Shown: positions 1-8,418, numbered from the stretch's first letter. The stretch is DNA of 43,230 nt from Rhodospirillales bacterium (GCA_018662225.1 JABJGO010000064.1:1-43230); one strand, 5' to 3'. Notes: generated from the sequence alone by a model not told the origin. Program-made: numbers and translations.

Positions 1-1346
1 ATGATCTGACGGCCAAGGTCTCTGAAATTATGGCAGACCTGCCATCCGTTAGCCGGGTCATTGTGGTGCCTTACGTGAATGCGGAGCCTGATATATCGAA
101 CCTGCCACGGGCTGAGTTGATCGCTGAATTTACAGGCAATTTTACACCACGCGAAATTGAGTTCGAACAACTACCCTTCGATCATCCGCTGTATGTGATG
201 TATTCGTCCGGCACCACGGGCGCGCCCAAGTGCATTGTTCACGGCGCCGGTGGCACGCTTATCCAGCATGTGAAGGAACACATGCTGCACAGTGATGTGC
301 ACGCGGGCGACCGGGTCTTCTATTTCACCACCTGTGGCTGGATGATGTGGAACTGGCTGGTCAGTGGCTTAACGCAAGGTGCCACCTTGTTACTGTACGA
401 CGGATCACCATTTTATCCCGACGGCAATGTATTGTGGGATTTTGCCGAAGCCGAACGTATGACGTTCTTTGGCACGTCGGCCAAGTACATCGATGCCTTG
501 AACAAAGCCGGGTTGGAGCCGGGTAAAACCCATAACCTGAGCACGGTCCGGGCGATGGCGTCGACCGGATCACCACTGGCCCCCGAAAGCTTCGATTACG
601 TCTATAAATCCATTAAATCCGATATCCATCTGGCATCCATCGCCGGTGGCACCGATATCGTCAGCTGCTTCATGCTTGGTGATCCCACCCGCCCCGTTTG
701 GCGCGGCGAGATCCAGTGCCGTGGCTTGGGCTTGGCCGTGGACGTGTTTGATGATGACGGCAATCCGGTACGCGGCGACAAGGGCGAACTGGTCTGCACC
801 CGCGCCTTTCCGTCCATGCCCATCGGGTTCTGGAATGACGAGGATGGGGCTAAGTACCACGGCGCTTATTTCGACCGCTTTGATAATATCTGGTGCCATG
901 GGGATTTCGTGGAAATCACGGAACACGGCGGCATTGTTATCTATGGCCGGTCCGATGCCACGCTCAACCCCGGCGGGGTGCGTATCGGCACGGCAGAAAT
1001 TTACCGACAGGTGGAACAGCTGGACGATGTGGTCGAAGGCATCGTTATCGGTCAGGAATGGGACAGCGATGTGCGGGTCGTGCTGTTTGTGCGACTGCGT
1101 GACGGTGTGGAACTGGATGATGCGCTTCAGGATTCCATCCGCAAACAAATCAGAGCCAACTGCACCCCCCGCCACGTGCCCGCCAAGATAATCGCCGTTG
1201 CCGATATCCCGCGCACCAAATCCGGCAAGATTACAGAGCTAGCCGTTCGTGATATCATCCACGGCCGGGCTATCAAGAACAAAGAGGCTCTCGCCAACCC
1301 GGAGGCGCTGGATCTGTATGTGGATCTACCTGAACTGAAGGACTAA
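1..1346 (+). CDS. Acetoacetyl-CoA synthetase, C-terminal part (5' end outside window)
   Basis: This ANL-superfamily ligase would activate acetoacetate to acetoacetyl-CoA with ATP in the cytoplasm. The frame is open from base 3 with no in-frame start that fits the family, so the gene begins before the window; about 447 of the usual 650 or so residues are present. The adenylate-forming P-loop [10 protein letters not shown] is visible, followed by [12 protein letters not shown], which is typical of acetoacetyl-CoA and acetyl-CoA synthetases. Near the end, [20 protein letters not shown] and the catalytic-lysine segment [16 protein letters not shown] are both intact. The next gene starts 7 bases downstream and may be co-transcribed. 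The substrate is inferred from family resemblance; another short-chain acyl-CoA synthetase is the main alternative. Confidence 0.88.
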   Translation, partial: DLTAKVSEIMADLPSVSRVIVVPYVNAEPDISNLPRAELIAEFTGNFTPREIEFEQLPFDHPLYVMYSSGTTGAPKCIVHGAGGTLIQHVKEHMLHSDVHAGDRVFYFTTCGWMMWNWLVSGLTQGATLLLYDGSPFYPDGNVLWDFAEAERMTFFGTSAKYIDALNKAGLEPGKTHNLSTVRAMASTGSPLAPESFDYVYKSIKSDIHLASIAGGTDIVSCFMLGDPTRPVWRGEIQCRGLGLAVDVFDDDGNPVRGDKGELVCTRAFPSMPIGFWNDEDGAKYHGAYFDRFDNIWCHGDFVEITEHGGIVIYGRSDATLNPGGVRIGTAEIYRQVEQLDDVVEGIVIGQEWDSDVRVVLFVRLRDGVELDDALQDSIRKQIRANCTPRHVPAKIIAVADIPRTKSGKITELAVRDIIHGRAIKNKEALANPEALDLYVDLPELKD

Positions 1347-1353
1347 AGAACGC

Positions 1354-1968
1354 ATGTCTCGTATCGAAACCGTTGAGCAACTTAATGAGCTGTACGGACA
1401 GCCGGGAGCGGCGTCGCTTGAGAAGGTTGCCCGTCATGTGACCGCGGAATACCGCACCTTTATTGAGGCGGCACCCTTTGCTGCTCTGGCCACCGTGGCG
1501 CCAGAAGGCATTGATTGTTCCCCGCGCGGCGACCAGCCGGGCTTTGTTCGCGTCAGCGACGATGGCAAGACGCTGATGTTACCTGACCGGCGCGGCAATA
1601 ATCGGGTCGATTCGTTATCCAATATCGTACGCGACCCAAGGGTCTCGCTCATGTTTATGGTACCCGGCAGCGGCAGCATTATCCGCGTGAACGGACAGGC
1701 CCACCTGAGTATTGATCCGGCCCTGTTGGACTCTTTCGCCGTGGGCGGCAAGCCACCGCGTTCGGTCATGGTCATGGAGGTGGTTGAAATATATTTCCAA
1801 TGCGCCCGCGCTATTGTGCGATCGGATATCTGGAATCCTGATACACATGTTGTTTCCAAATCCCTGCCTACACCGGGTCAGATTCTGACCTCGATGACAG
1901 GTGGTAAAGTGGGTGGCGAAACTTACGATGCAGCGTGGGCAGGCCGAGCAGAAAAAACACTTTGGTAA
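1354..1968 (+). CDS. Pyridoxamine 5'-phosphate oxidase-like flavin-binding protein
   Basis: The 204-residue product resembles the PPOX-class split-barrel proteins that bind FMN or F420 and reduce or oxidise small substrates; the true substrate is unknown. Visible hallmarks are AAPFAALATVAPEGIDCSPR near residues 40-60, the segment LMLPDRRGNNRVDSLSNI near 80, and a C-terminal part with YFQCARAIVRSDIW. Length and layout fit the subfamily annotated as pyridoxamine 5'-phosphate oxidase family protein and not PdxH itself. It lies 7 bases after the acetoacetyl-CoA synthetase gene on the same strand and ends 7 bases before a convergent exporter gene. The start is ATG with AAGGA about 11 bases upstream. 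Confidence 0.8.
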   Translation: MSRIETVEQLNELYGQPGAASLEKVARHVTAEYRTFIEAAPFAALATVAPEGIDCSPRGDQPGFVRVSDDGKTLMLPDRRGNNRVDSLSNIVRDPRVSLMFMVPGSGSIIRVNGQAHLSIDPALLDSFAVGGKPPRSVMVMEVVEIYFQCARAIVRSDIWNPDTHVVSKSLPTPGQILTSMTGGKVGGETYDAAWAGRAEKTLW

Positions 1969-1975
1969 CAAGCCC

Positions 1976-2956
1976 CTAACGCTGACGTAGAATACCTAAT
2001 CCTTTTTTGAGGACAACGCTGCGTCCCTTGTCGGCTTCACGGTAAACGATGAACAGCCCGGAACCGACAATCAGTATTAAGCCTATCCATGTTGTCATGG
2101 CTGGAAGCGCCCCAAAGAACACATAGCCCCACAACACTGTCCACAGGATATAGGTGTATTCAAATGGTGTCACAACGCTGGCGTCTGCAATGCGATAGGC
2201 TTGTGTTAACGCATAAAACCCAACCCCAGAAATAACGCCCAGTGCGATGAAATACAGCCACTCTGAACCTTCTGGCCAGAACCAAGCCCTATATAGAAAC
2301 TGTAGACTGGGGTGGGTCGAGGTGGTTTCCTGACCCTGAAAGATCAGGCCCACGATGCCACCTGCAATAATAAAGAAAACCAGTGTGAATAGTGTCGTCG
2401 TGCCGCCGTTTGATCGGTTGCCCAATTTACGGGTAGCAATAATGGATGAGGCATAAAAGACAGCAGCCAGTAAGGCAAGAACGGCCGCAGGTTCAAACAC
2501 GCTGGCCCCCGGCTGTATAACGACGACCACACCAACAAGGCCCATAATAACGGCAAGCCACCGTTGCAAGCCGATCTTCTCGCTTAAGAAAAAGATGGCC
2601 ATGACGGTTACAAACAAAGGAGTAGAAAACGTAATGGCAGAGGTTTCCGCCATGCCAATGGCCGCCAACGCCATGTAATAGACGAAGTACGATGTGAAAC
2701 CACCCGCAGCCTTGATCATTTGTAGCCAGAACGAACCGATTCGCATATCGCGCATGTCGCCTGTTACCCAGACGATGAACAGCACAACGGGCGCCGCGAA
2801 CAAACCACGCAAGAAAACGATCTGATGAACGGCGTAATCCGTGCTCAGGGTCTTGATGATCACATCTTGCAAGGGAAAGACCGTTGTTCCCAATAACAGA
2901 AACAGAATACCGGCCAGCGGACGCTGTTCTCTTTCGTCTGAATCCGCATTTGGCAT
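1976..2956 (-). CDS. EamA/DMT-family transporter
   Basis: This inner-membrane protein of about 326 residues belongs to the drug/metabolite transporter superfamily. About ten hydrophobic segments are visible, arranged as two EamA repeats; each repeat has the usual small-residue-rich end, for example FSTPLFVTVMAIFFLSEKI in the first and VTPFEYTYILWTVLWGYVFF in the second. The substrate cannot be read from sequence. The reading frame is open back to 2998, but an AAGGA sits 7 bases before the ATG at 2956 and the earlier ATGs have no Shine-Dalgarno, so I chose 2956 (MPNADSDE). It converges with the flavin protein gene and diverges from the transglutaminase-like gene. Confidence 0.85.
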   Translation of the reverse strand: MPNADSDEREQRPLAGILFLLLGTTVFPLQDVIIKTLSTDYAVHQIVFLRGLFAAPVVLFIVWVTGDMRDMRIGSFWLQMIKAAGGFTSYFVYYMALAAIGMAETSAITFSTPLFVTVMAIFFLSEKIGLQRWLAVIMGLVGVVVVIQPGASVFEPAAVLALLAAVFYASSIIATRKLGNRSNGGTTTLFTLVFFIIAGGIVGLIFQGQETTSTHPSLQFLYRAWFWPEGSEWLYFIALGVISGVGFYALTQAYRIADASVVTPFEYTYILWTVLWGYVFFGALPAMTTWIGLILIVGSGLFIVYREADKGRSVVLKKGLGILRQR

Positions 2957-3084
2957 GCCAGCATCCTTGACCATGGTTTTTTCAAAACTTAGGTGCATAT
3001 AATTATTGCTACAAACGAGATTATTTCAGGGTGACTCGGCTATTAATTCGTTGGACAATCAGCATTGTAGATTCAGGAAGAATC

Positions 3085-3900
3085 ATGTCACAGGACAATC
3101 CGACAACCATCCATAAGGCGTACGGACAATATACTGACCCCGGCGGCCATGCGGCGCTGTTTGAAGTCTTACCGCACCACGTGGAAGGTTTGTGCGGCGT
3201 TATGCAGGGCCTGTTCATTCACGATTACAGCGGCGGCTTTCTGTATGGCGACCCGCCACGGGATAAAGACCTCACACCCCGTGAGACCGTGCCGGTGGCC
3301 GAGCGACTTGATCAGATTATGGGCGCCCATAACCAGTCATTGGATAGTGCAAGGCCCGTATTTGAGCGGCAGGTCGGAACCTGCCGGGATTACGCCCTGA
3401 TGCTGTGTTCTATGTTGCGGCACCACGGCACAGCCGCCCGCGTGCGGTGCGGGTTTGCGCGGTACTTCGGGTTTAATGATTTCGACGATCACTGGCTGGT
3501 TGAATACTGGCGGCACGACGAAAGCCGTTGGGCCATGGCCGATGCTCAACTGGATGCGGCCCACCGGAAACATTACGACATATCATTCCCCATCCATGAC
3601 GTGCCGACGGGCCAGTTTGTTTCCGCCTCAGCCGCATGGAAGATGATCAGGGTCGGCAGCTTTGATGCCAGCCAGTTCGGGCATGGTGATGACGACGGTG
3701 AATGGTTCATGCATGTGAACCTGATCCGTGACGTATTGGCCATGCAAAATAACGAGGTTTCGCCCTGGGATCAGTGGCGCGATGTCGATGGAGACAACCG
3801 CGTTCTGGACGATTCCATACGCACCTTGTGTGATGAGATGGCACACATGGCTATGAGGCCACAAACAAGGGCCTACATAACCAAGCCTGCCTGGCTGTAA
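3085..3900 (+). CDS. Transglutaminase-like domain protein
   Basis: The 271-residue product contains a bacterial transglutaminase-like (papain-fold) core. The probable catalytic triad is Cys100 in GTCRDYALMLCSMLRHHG, His136 in FDDHWLVEYW and Asp153 in WAMADAQLD, which is the order and spacing expected for the fold. Such proteins act as cysteine peptidases or amide-modifying enzymes; the substrate is not apparent. There is no signal peptide, so it should be cytoplasmic. The frame is open from a GTG at 3031, but GGAAG lies just before the ATG at 3085 (MSQDNPTT), which I prefer. It stands alone, divergent from the EamA gene. Confidence 0.8.
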   Translation: MSQDNPTTIHKAYGQYTDPGGHAALFEVLPHHVEGLCGVMQGLFIHDYSGGFLYGDPPRDKDLTPRETVPVAERLDQIMGAHNQSLDSARPVFERQVGTCRDYALMLCSMLRHHGTAARVRCGFARYFGFNDFDDHWLVEYWRHDESRWAMADAQLDAAHRKHYDISFPIHDVPTGQFVSASAAWKMIRVGSFDASQFGHGDDDGEWFMHVNLIRDVLAMQNNEVSPWDQWRDVDGDNRVLDDSIRTLCDEMAHMAMRPQTRAYITKPAWL

Positions 3901-4218
3901 ACTTGTCGTTTGACTCATAACGTGAGAACGCCGACCTCGCAAACGGTACATAGTTTTCACCGTGCAAGGAACGAAAACTAACGGCAACCCGATTAACGTT
4001 GTGCGATTTTCATGCTGTCAGGTGGCGTTAAACCCTTTGATAGAGAGAGCCGTGGTGATTGCAACCAGCTGGGATTGTTCGCTTTCTGTCACACCGCCTT
4101 GTGGGTGTCCAATCTGAGGCAATTGTGCCCCATCCTCGATTAGTGCATCATCAATGGACCCGTGAGAGTTCGACCAGCGCAAAGATTTTTCCACTCAATC
4201 ATCCAAGGTTTAGCAATC
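3901..4218. other. Intergenic region with a dyad site and a small inverted repeat
   Basis: This 318-base gap separates the transglutaminase-like and Rieske genes. It contains TTGACTCATAACGTGAGAA at 3910-3928, which matches the tandem 21-bp units at 42958-43021. It also contains a perfect 8-bp inverted repeat, TAGTTTTC at 3951-3958 and GAAAACTA at 3973-3980, with a 14-base loop and no T-run. A short minus-strand frame lies at 4018-4194 and is listed separately. I see no convincing promoter for the Rieske gene. Confidence 0.5.
4018..4194 (-). CDS. Possible small ORF (58 residues), unrecognised
   Basis: A GTG-initiated minus-strand frame runs from 4194 to a TGA at 4018-4020. The peptide includes DDALIEDGAQLPQIGHPQGG and ends in ALSIKGFNAT. 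Its composition reads like a real soluble protein, but the only start is GTG, no clear Shine-Dalgarno precedes it, and an in-frame TGA sits directly upstream. It could be the surviving 3' end of a decayed gene. It is antisense to the leader of the Rieske oxygenase gene. I do not recognise the family. Confidence 0.22.
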   Translation of the reverse strand: MEKSLRWSNSHGSIDDALIEDGAQLPQIGHPQGGVTESEQSQLVAITTALSIKGFNAT

Positions 4219-5358
4219 ATGACAACCATTTCTGATTTCAAGCCGTTGAAAAAAGACGGCGCCCGGTCGCGCACGCTGCCGGGCTATGTCTACCATTCTT
4301 CTGAAATTTATGAGCAAGAGAAAACGTTGATTTTCGACCGCGTGTGGCAGGTTGTTGCCCATGAAGGCGAACTGGCCAACTCAGGTGACTATGTCACGGC
4401 AGAAATTGCTGAGGAAAAAATCTTCGTTATTCGCGATGATGATGGTGTCTTGCGCGCTTTCTATAATGTCTGTCAGCACCGGGCCCACACACTGTTGACG
4501 GGCACCGGCAATGTCAATAATACCATTATCTGCCCCTACCACGCCTGGGCCTATACAAAATCGGGTGCGCTCAAGGCGTCACGGTATACGAAAACCCTGC
4601 CCGACTTCGATCCAGCAGCATTCAGCCTGCGCGAAATTCGGCTGGAAATTGCCTGTGGGTTCGTATTTGTTAATCAGGACCCTAACGCCCTCTCTATTGA
4701 GGAAACCTGGCCCGGGTTCATTGATAGCGTCAATGAACATGTGCCGTGGTGGTCGGAATTGAGTTTTCATTCCAGATCAGACAGTGACGTTAACGGCCAG
4801 GATGATCACGCTTCAAACTGGAAGGTTCTCGCTGAGAACTGCCGTGAATGTTATCACTGCGCCCCGGCCCATCCGGCATTTGTCGATCTGGTGGACATGA
4901 AGAGATATAAGCGTGAGTACCATGATGGCTGGTTCCTAAATCAGGCTCCCGTCAACAAACATGATAACGCAGCCTACACTGTGTTACCCACTGAGCCCGT
5001 TCAGAAGGCAATGTTCTGGCATCTGTGGCCCAATAACGAGATCGGTATATCACCGGGGGAAAGAAACCTTTCCTCCTTTCGTTATTATCCGTCAGGTCCA
5101 GAGACCATGCGCATGAGTTCAATTAACGCGGCGGTTGCCGGCGTTGGTATCGGTGCTGAATGTTCGAATTACATGTGGAACGTCTTATGGCCTGAAGACG
5201 AAGGCATCTGTGACGCCGTCCAACAGGGCCTGAAATCCAAAGGGTATCGGCAAGGGCGATTTGTCATGGACGGCGAGTCGGGTGGTGAAAGCGAACAGGG
5301 TGTGCACGAGTTCCAGTTGCAGTATGCCAAAGTAATGAGGCTTCCTGTGGAGGAGTAA
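4219..5358 (+). CDS. Rieske non-heme iron oxygenase, catalytic subunit
   Basis: The 379-residue product is a ring-hydroxylating-type oxygenase alpha subunit. The Rieske [2Fe-2S] cluster ligands are Cys85 and His87 in NVCQHRAH and Cys105 and His108 in CPYHAWAY. The mononuclear iron site is His213 and His218 in ECYHCAPAHP, with the third carboxylate ligand probably in WPEDEGICDAVQ. The bridging residue before the first histidine is Glu210, not the Asp of aromatic dioxygenases. Glu at this place is known for carnitine monooxygenase CntA and its relatives, so a quaternary amine such as a betaine is a likely substrate. No reductase or ferredoxin gene is adjacent. The ATG at 4219 (MTTISDF) fits the family better than the upstream GTG at 4162. 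Confidence 0.88.
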   Translation: MTTISDFKPLKKDGARSRTLPGYVYHSSEIYEQEKTLIFDRVWQVVAHEGELANSGDYVTAEIAEEKIFVIRDDDGVLRAFYNVCQHRAHTLLTGTGNVNNTIICPYHAWAYTKSGALKASRYTKTLPDFDPAAFSLREIRLEIACGFVFVNQDPNALSIEETWPGFIDSVNEHVPWWSELSFHSRSDSDVNGQDDHASNWKVLAENCRECYHCAPAHPAFVDLVDMKRYKREYHDGWFLNQAPVNKHDNAAYTVLPTEPVQKAMFWHLWPNNEIGISPGERNLSSFRYYPSGPETMRMSSINAAVAGVGIGAECSNYMWNVLWPEDEGICDAVQQGLKSKGYRQGRFVMDGESGGESEQGVHEFQLQYAKVMRLPVEE

Positions 5359-5397
5359 GGCCGCGGTTGTCTCACTTTATGCGGCAAGCCACAAAAC

Positions 5398-5411
5398 TTG
5401 ACGCAAATCAA
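5398..5411 (+). promoter_or_regulatory. FNR/ANR-type box upstream of hemN
   Basis: TTGACGCAAATCAA matches the FNR consensus TTGAT-N4-ATCAA at nine of ten defined bases. Its centre is near 5404.5. A -10-like CATATT at 5434-5439 would place the transcription start near 5446, putting the box at about -41.5, the usual class II activator position. The box overlaps the first possible hemN ATG (5411), which argues for the ATG at 5447 as the real start. Confidence 0.7.
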
Positions 5412-5446
5412 TGACGCATGGCCGCGAGCACTTCATATTGCCTGCC

Positions 5447-6796
5447 ATGACCAAGGAAATTTTGCAAAAGTACGATAAGCTGGTGCCGCGCTATACCAGT
5501 TATCCCACCGCACCGCATTTCAGTGGCGATGTGTCAGCACCTGACTATGGCCAGTGGCTGCGCGACTTGCCGTTGACCACGCCGCTTTCGCTGTACGTCC
5601 ATATACCGTTCTGCGATACGCTGTGCTGGTTTTGTGGCTGCAATACCAAAATTACCCGGCGCTATGACCCGGTGGCCTCATACCTCGAAACCCTGCTGGC
5701 TGAGATCGATCTGGTGGCTGATACATTGGGTCGAAAACACCCGGTGGACCATATCCATTGGGGTGGCGGTAGCCCGACAATCCTGACGCCCGCCGACACC
5801 GTGCGACTGGCTAACCATATCCGCAGTCGGTTTGAGGTGAACAGTCAGACAGAATTCGCCGTGGAGATCGATCCACGCGAAGTGGGGCAGGATAATTTGC
5901 TGGCCTTGAAAAAGGCCGGTCTTACCCGTGCGTCTATCGGCGTGCAGGACGTGAACCCCATCGTCCAGAAGGCCGTCAACCGCATCCAACCCGTTGAGGT
6001 GACCCGCCGTGTGTTGGGGGGCCTCCGGTATATGGGGGTTGATGCCATCAACATGGATATTATGTATGGCCTGCCCCATCAGACCATCGAAGGCATGGAC
6101 CGCACCCTTGATGTGGTACTGGATATGCAGCCCAACCGGCTGGCGCTGTTTGGCTACGCCCACGTGCCGTGGATGAAGACACATCAGAAAAAAATCCCAG
6201 ATGCCATACTGCCCGGTCTGGATGATCGACATGCCATGATGATGCGAGCCGCTGAACGCTTGTGTGCGGGTGGTTATCGCTGGATCGGACTGGATCATTT
6301 CGCCCGTGACGACGACGCCCTGACGCAAGCACTGGACGCGGGCAAGCTGCACCGGAATTTTCAGGGCTATACAGCAGATCCATGCGCGGCGTTGGTTGGT
6401 TTGGGGGCGTCCAGTATCGGCTCCATGCCGGGGGGCTATATCCAGAACCACACCCCGGTGCGTACTTGGCGCTCATGCATAGAGAAAGGCCAGCTACCCA
6501 CCGCAAGAGGATACGTGCTATCGGATGAAGACCGCCTGCGCCGCCGTATTATTGAACGGCTCATGTGTGATCTGCACGTGGACGTGGAATTCGAATGCGA
6601 TCAGATGGATATGCAACCTGATCATCTGTTGCCCGCATTCGATGCGCTGCATGAAGCCGAGCAAGACGGCCTGTGCCATATAGATGGCTGGAAGATCACC
6701 ATACCGGAAAGCCGCCGCATCTTCATGCGCAGCGTCGCCGTGGCCTTTGATCAGTACATGCAACCGGACACCCAACGGCATTCACGGGCGATTTAG
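5447..6796 (+). CDS. hemN: Oxygen-independent coproporphyrinogen III oxidase
   Basis: HemN is a cytoplasmic radical-SAM enzyme that decarboxylates coproporphyrinogen III to protoporphyrinogen IX without oxygen in haem synthesis. The 449-residue product carries the family N-terminus VPRYTSYPTAPHF and the cluster motif with Cys56, Cys60 and Cys63 in HIPFCDTLCWFCGC, plus Tyr50 and His52 just before it. GGGSP, the SAM-contacting segment, and YRWIGLDHFARDDD are also present, and the length matches E. coli HemN. The frame is open to an ATG at 5411, but that ATG lies in an FNR box, so I start at 5447 (MTKEILQKYD). No Shine-Dalgarno precedes 5447 and the predicted transcript starts almost on it, so the mRNA may be leaderless. 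It converges with the LysR gene. Confidence 0.95.
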   Translation: MTKEILQKYDKLVPRYTSYPTAPHFSGDVSAPDYGQWLRDLPLTTPLSLYVHIPFCDTLCWFCGCNTKITRRYDPVASYLETLLAEIDLVADTLGRKHPVDHIHWGGGSPTILTPADTVRLANHIRSRFEVNSQTEFAVEIDPREVGQDNLLALKKAGLTRASIGVQDVNPIVQKAVNRIQPVEVTRRVLGGLRYMGVDAINMDIMYGLPHQTIEGMDRTLDVVLDMQPNRLALFGYAHVPWMKTHQKKIPDAILPGLDDRHAMMMRAAERLCAGGYRWIGLDHFARDDDALTQALDAGKLHRNFQGYTADPCAALVGLGASSIGSMPGGYIQNHTPVRTWRSCIEKGQLPTARGYVLSDEDRLRRRIIERLMCDLHVDVEFECDQMDMQPDHLLPAFDALHEAEQDGLCHIDGWKITIPESRRIFMRSVAVAFDQYMQPDTQRHSRAI

Positions 6797-6809
6797 AATC
6801 ACCTGAAAT

Positions 6810-7736
6810 CTATTCGACCTCATACCTGAAATCGATTTCCTGATCCTGTTGGGTCAGGGCGGCTTCTTCTTCCAGCCATGTACGCATGGCCTTGATGCGG
6901 GGGTTATCCCAGGTACCGGGCGCACCGGCGATGTAGTAGCCGTAACCGATCTTCACGCTGCCATCGAACAGACGCACCAGACGACCGGTGGCCAGTGCGT
7001 CGCGAACCAGGACACTGCGGCCCAGCGCGATGCCCTGTCCGGCCATGGCGGCCTGAACGATGATGTGGGAATGTTCGATATGGATACCGCCTTTGGTGGT
7101 CACGTCGGCCACATCGTTGGCGATGAACCATTCATCCCAACCTTCGGGCATGATATCGTGCAAGAGTGTGTATTGCAGCAGATCACGCGGGTGATTGATG
7201 GGCGGGCCGTTTTTGATCATATCCGGGCTTGCCACCGGGAAGATTTCTTCGCTCATGAGAAACTGTATCTTACAGCCGGGCCAATCGCCCCGACCATAAC
7301 GAATAGCCAGATCGACCTCGTCACGGGTGAAATCCACCAGCGCATCACCCATGGTCAGGCGCACATCCAGATCAGGATGGCGCTCCCGGAAATTACCCAG
7401 TCGCGGCACCAGCCAGGCGGAGGCAATTGAATCAAGCGTGCTCACCGTTAGATAGCCGGTGCGGCTGTTATCGCTGAGCTGGCGAACGGCGGCGGCCATG
7501 GTATCCAGACCGTCACGCACAGCAGGGAAAAGTGTTTGGCCAGCCTCGCTCAGTAGCAAACCCCGATTGATCCGCCGAAACAGCGGCTCGCCCAAAATAT
7601 CTTCCAGCCCTTTGACCTGATGAGAGATAGCGGCCTGTGTGACGAACAGCTCTTCCGCCGCCAGCGTAAAGCTCAGGTGCCGCGCGGCGGCTTCAAAGGC
7701 CTTGAGACCATTTAGAGGGGGTAGCTGACGTGCCAT
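6810..7736 (-). CDS. LysR-family transcriptional regulator, GcvA-like
   Basis: The 308-residue product has the LysR layout: an N-terminal winged helix-turn-helix with NGLKAFEAAARHLSFTLAA and QAAISHQVKGLEDILGEPLF, then a co-inducer-binding domain from about residue 90. The opening PPLNGLKAFEAAARHLSF is characteristic of the GcvA/AmpR branch. The regulated process is unknown. The gene diverges from a DUF1127 gene, with a dyad at 7833-7847 between them that fits a LysR T-N11-A box, so autoregulation and control of the neighbour are likely. The start is the ATG at 7736 (MARQLPP), close to the usual start for this branch. Confidence 0.9.
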   Translation of the reverse strand: MARQLPPLNGLKAFEAAARHLSFTLAAEELFVTQAAISHQVKGLEDILGEPLFRRINRGLLLSEAGQTLFPAVRDGLDTMAAAVRQLSDNSRTGYLTVSTLDSIASAWLVPRLGNFRERHPDLDVRLTMGDALVDFTRDEVDLAIRYGRGDWPGCKIQFLMSEEIFPVASPDMIKNGPPINHPRDLLQYTLLHDIMPEGWDEWFIANDVADVTTKGGIHIEHSHIIVQAAMAGQGIALGRSVLVRDALATGRLVRLFDGSVKIGYGYYIAGAPGTWDNPRIKAMRTWLEEEAALTQQDQEIDFRYEVE

Positions 7737-7832
7737 ACCTTAATCATTAGTTATTATTCGATCTTTTTCAATAGACTTCTAACAATAATCGGCTGAAATC
7801 CGGTCATTTCATAACAAAACACATCTTAGATC

Positions 7833-7847
7833 ATTAGATTTTCTAAT
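7833..7847. promoter_or_regulatory. Putative LysR (GcvA-type) operator
   Basis: ATTAGATTTTCTAAT is a perfect dyad with 6-bp arms and contains T-N11-A. E. coli GcvA sites share a CTAAT core, which appears here on both strands. Another ATTAG half-site lies at 7746-7750, next to the lysR start. The dyad sits about 97 bases upstream of lysR and 140 upstream of the DUF1127 gene. Confidence 0.5.
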
Positions 7848-7986
7848 ATATTCATCAAAATTCATCGTTTGTGGCGACTCACGAATATGCCTATCTATGG
7901 GTCAAGCGATCACGGAGGTCGCATTCACATAGAGCGCTGTTAGCTCACACCGGAGCAGACCAACAGCGGATAGAAAGGACAAGATC

Positions 7987-8232
7987 ATGAGAAACAACAA
8001 CACACACACTTATGACTACCCCGGCGTCGAAGTCGCCACTGATATCGTCGTAGCGTCGATCAACGCCATCACCCGGTTACCGGAAACTGCTTTTCGGGCT
8101 TTAACGGTTTGGCAGAAGCGGCATGAAGAACGCTTGCACCTGAACGATATGAGCGATCACTTGATCAAAGACATGGGCCTGACCCGCGGCGATGTACGAC
8201 ATGAAGTGAGCAAACCGTTTTGGGATGCCTAA
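7987..8232 (+). CDS. DUF1127-domain small protein
   Basis: The 81-residue product ends in a DUF1127 (YjiS-like) segment, residues 40-80, with LNDMSDHLIKDMGLTRGDV as the family signature. In alphaproteobacteria such arginine-rich small proteins are linked to phosphate uptake, RNA turnover and stress phenotypes, but no specific role can be assigned here. The start has AGAAAGGA about 8 bases upstream. It is monocistronic: a strong terminator follows 62 bases after the stop. The divergent LysR regulator is its likely controller. Confidence 0.85.
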   Translation: MRNNNTHTYDYPGVEVATDIVVASINAITRLPETAFRALTVWQKRHEERLHLNDMSDHLIKDMGLTRGDVRHEVSKPFWDA

Positions 8233-8294
8233 TACCCCGAGACGGTGATCTCACCCTCTCACGACCCTGTACCTTCCCTGGTACTTTTACCTGA

Positions 8295-8324
8295 GGGCCG
8301 ATGTTCGCATCGGCCCTTTTTTTT
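8295..8324 (+). terminator. Rho-independent terminator of the DUF1127 gene
   Basis: A perfect 9-bp stem, GGGCCGATG with CATCGGCCC, is closed by a TTCG tetraloop and followed directly by eight T residues. This is one of the clearest intrinsic terminators in the window. Confidence 0.92.
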
Positions 8325-8327
8325 ATT

Positions 8328-8411
8328 TTCACCACAGAGGCACAGAGAAAAAGAGAAGAGCAAAGAGTAACTAATTTTTTCTTCTCTCCTTCTCTGTGCC
8401 TCTGTGGTGAA
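8328..8411. repeat. Long palindromic repeat (CACAGAGGCACAGAG type)
   Basis: The arms TTCACCACAGAGGCACAGAG and its complement pair perfectly over 21 bp (8328-8348 with 8391-8411). Pairing continues inward for about 15 more bp with two mismatches, so almost the whole 84 bases can fold into one hairpin. The left arm starts 3 bases after the terminator and the right arm ends 7 bases before the stop codon of the convergent oxidoreductase gene. Similar CACAGAGGCACAGAG palindromes are scattered in many bacterial genomes, to my recollection. It is likely a small non-coding mobile palindrome. Confidence 0.75.
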
Positions 8412-8418
8412 ATCTTCC

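Noticed and set aside
5411-5446. hemN start at 5411
   Set aside because: This ATG is part of an FNR box, and the added 12 residues are not family-like.
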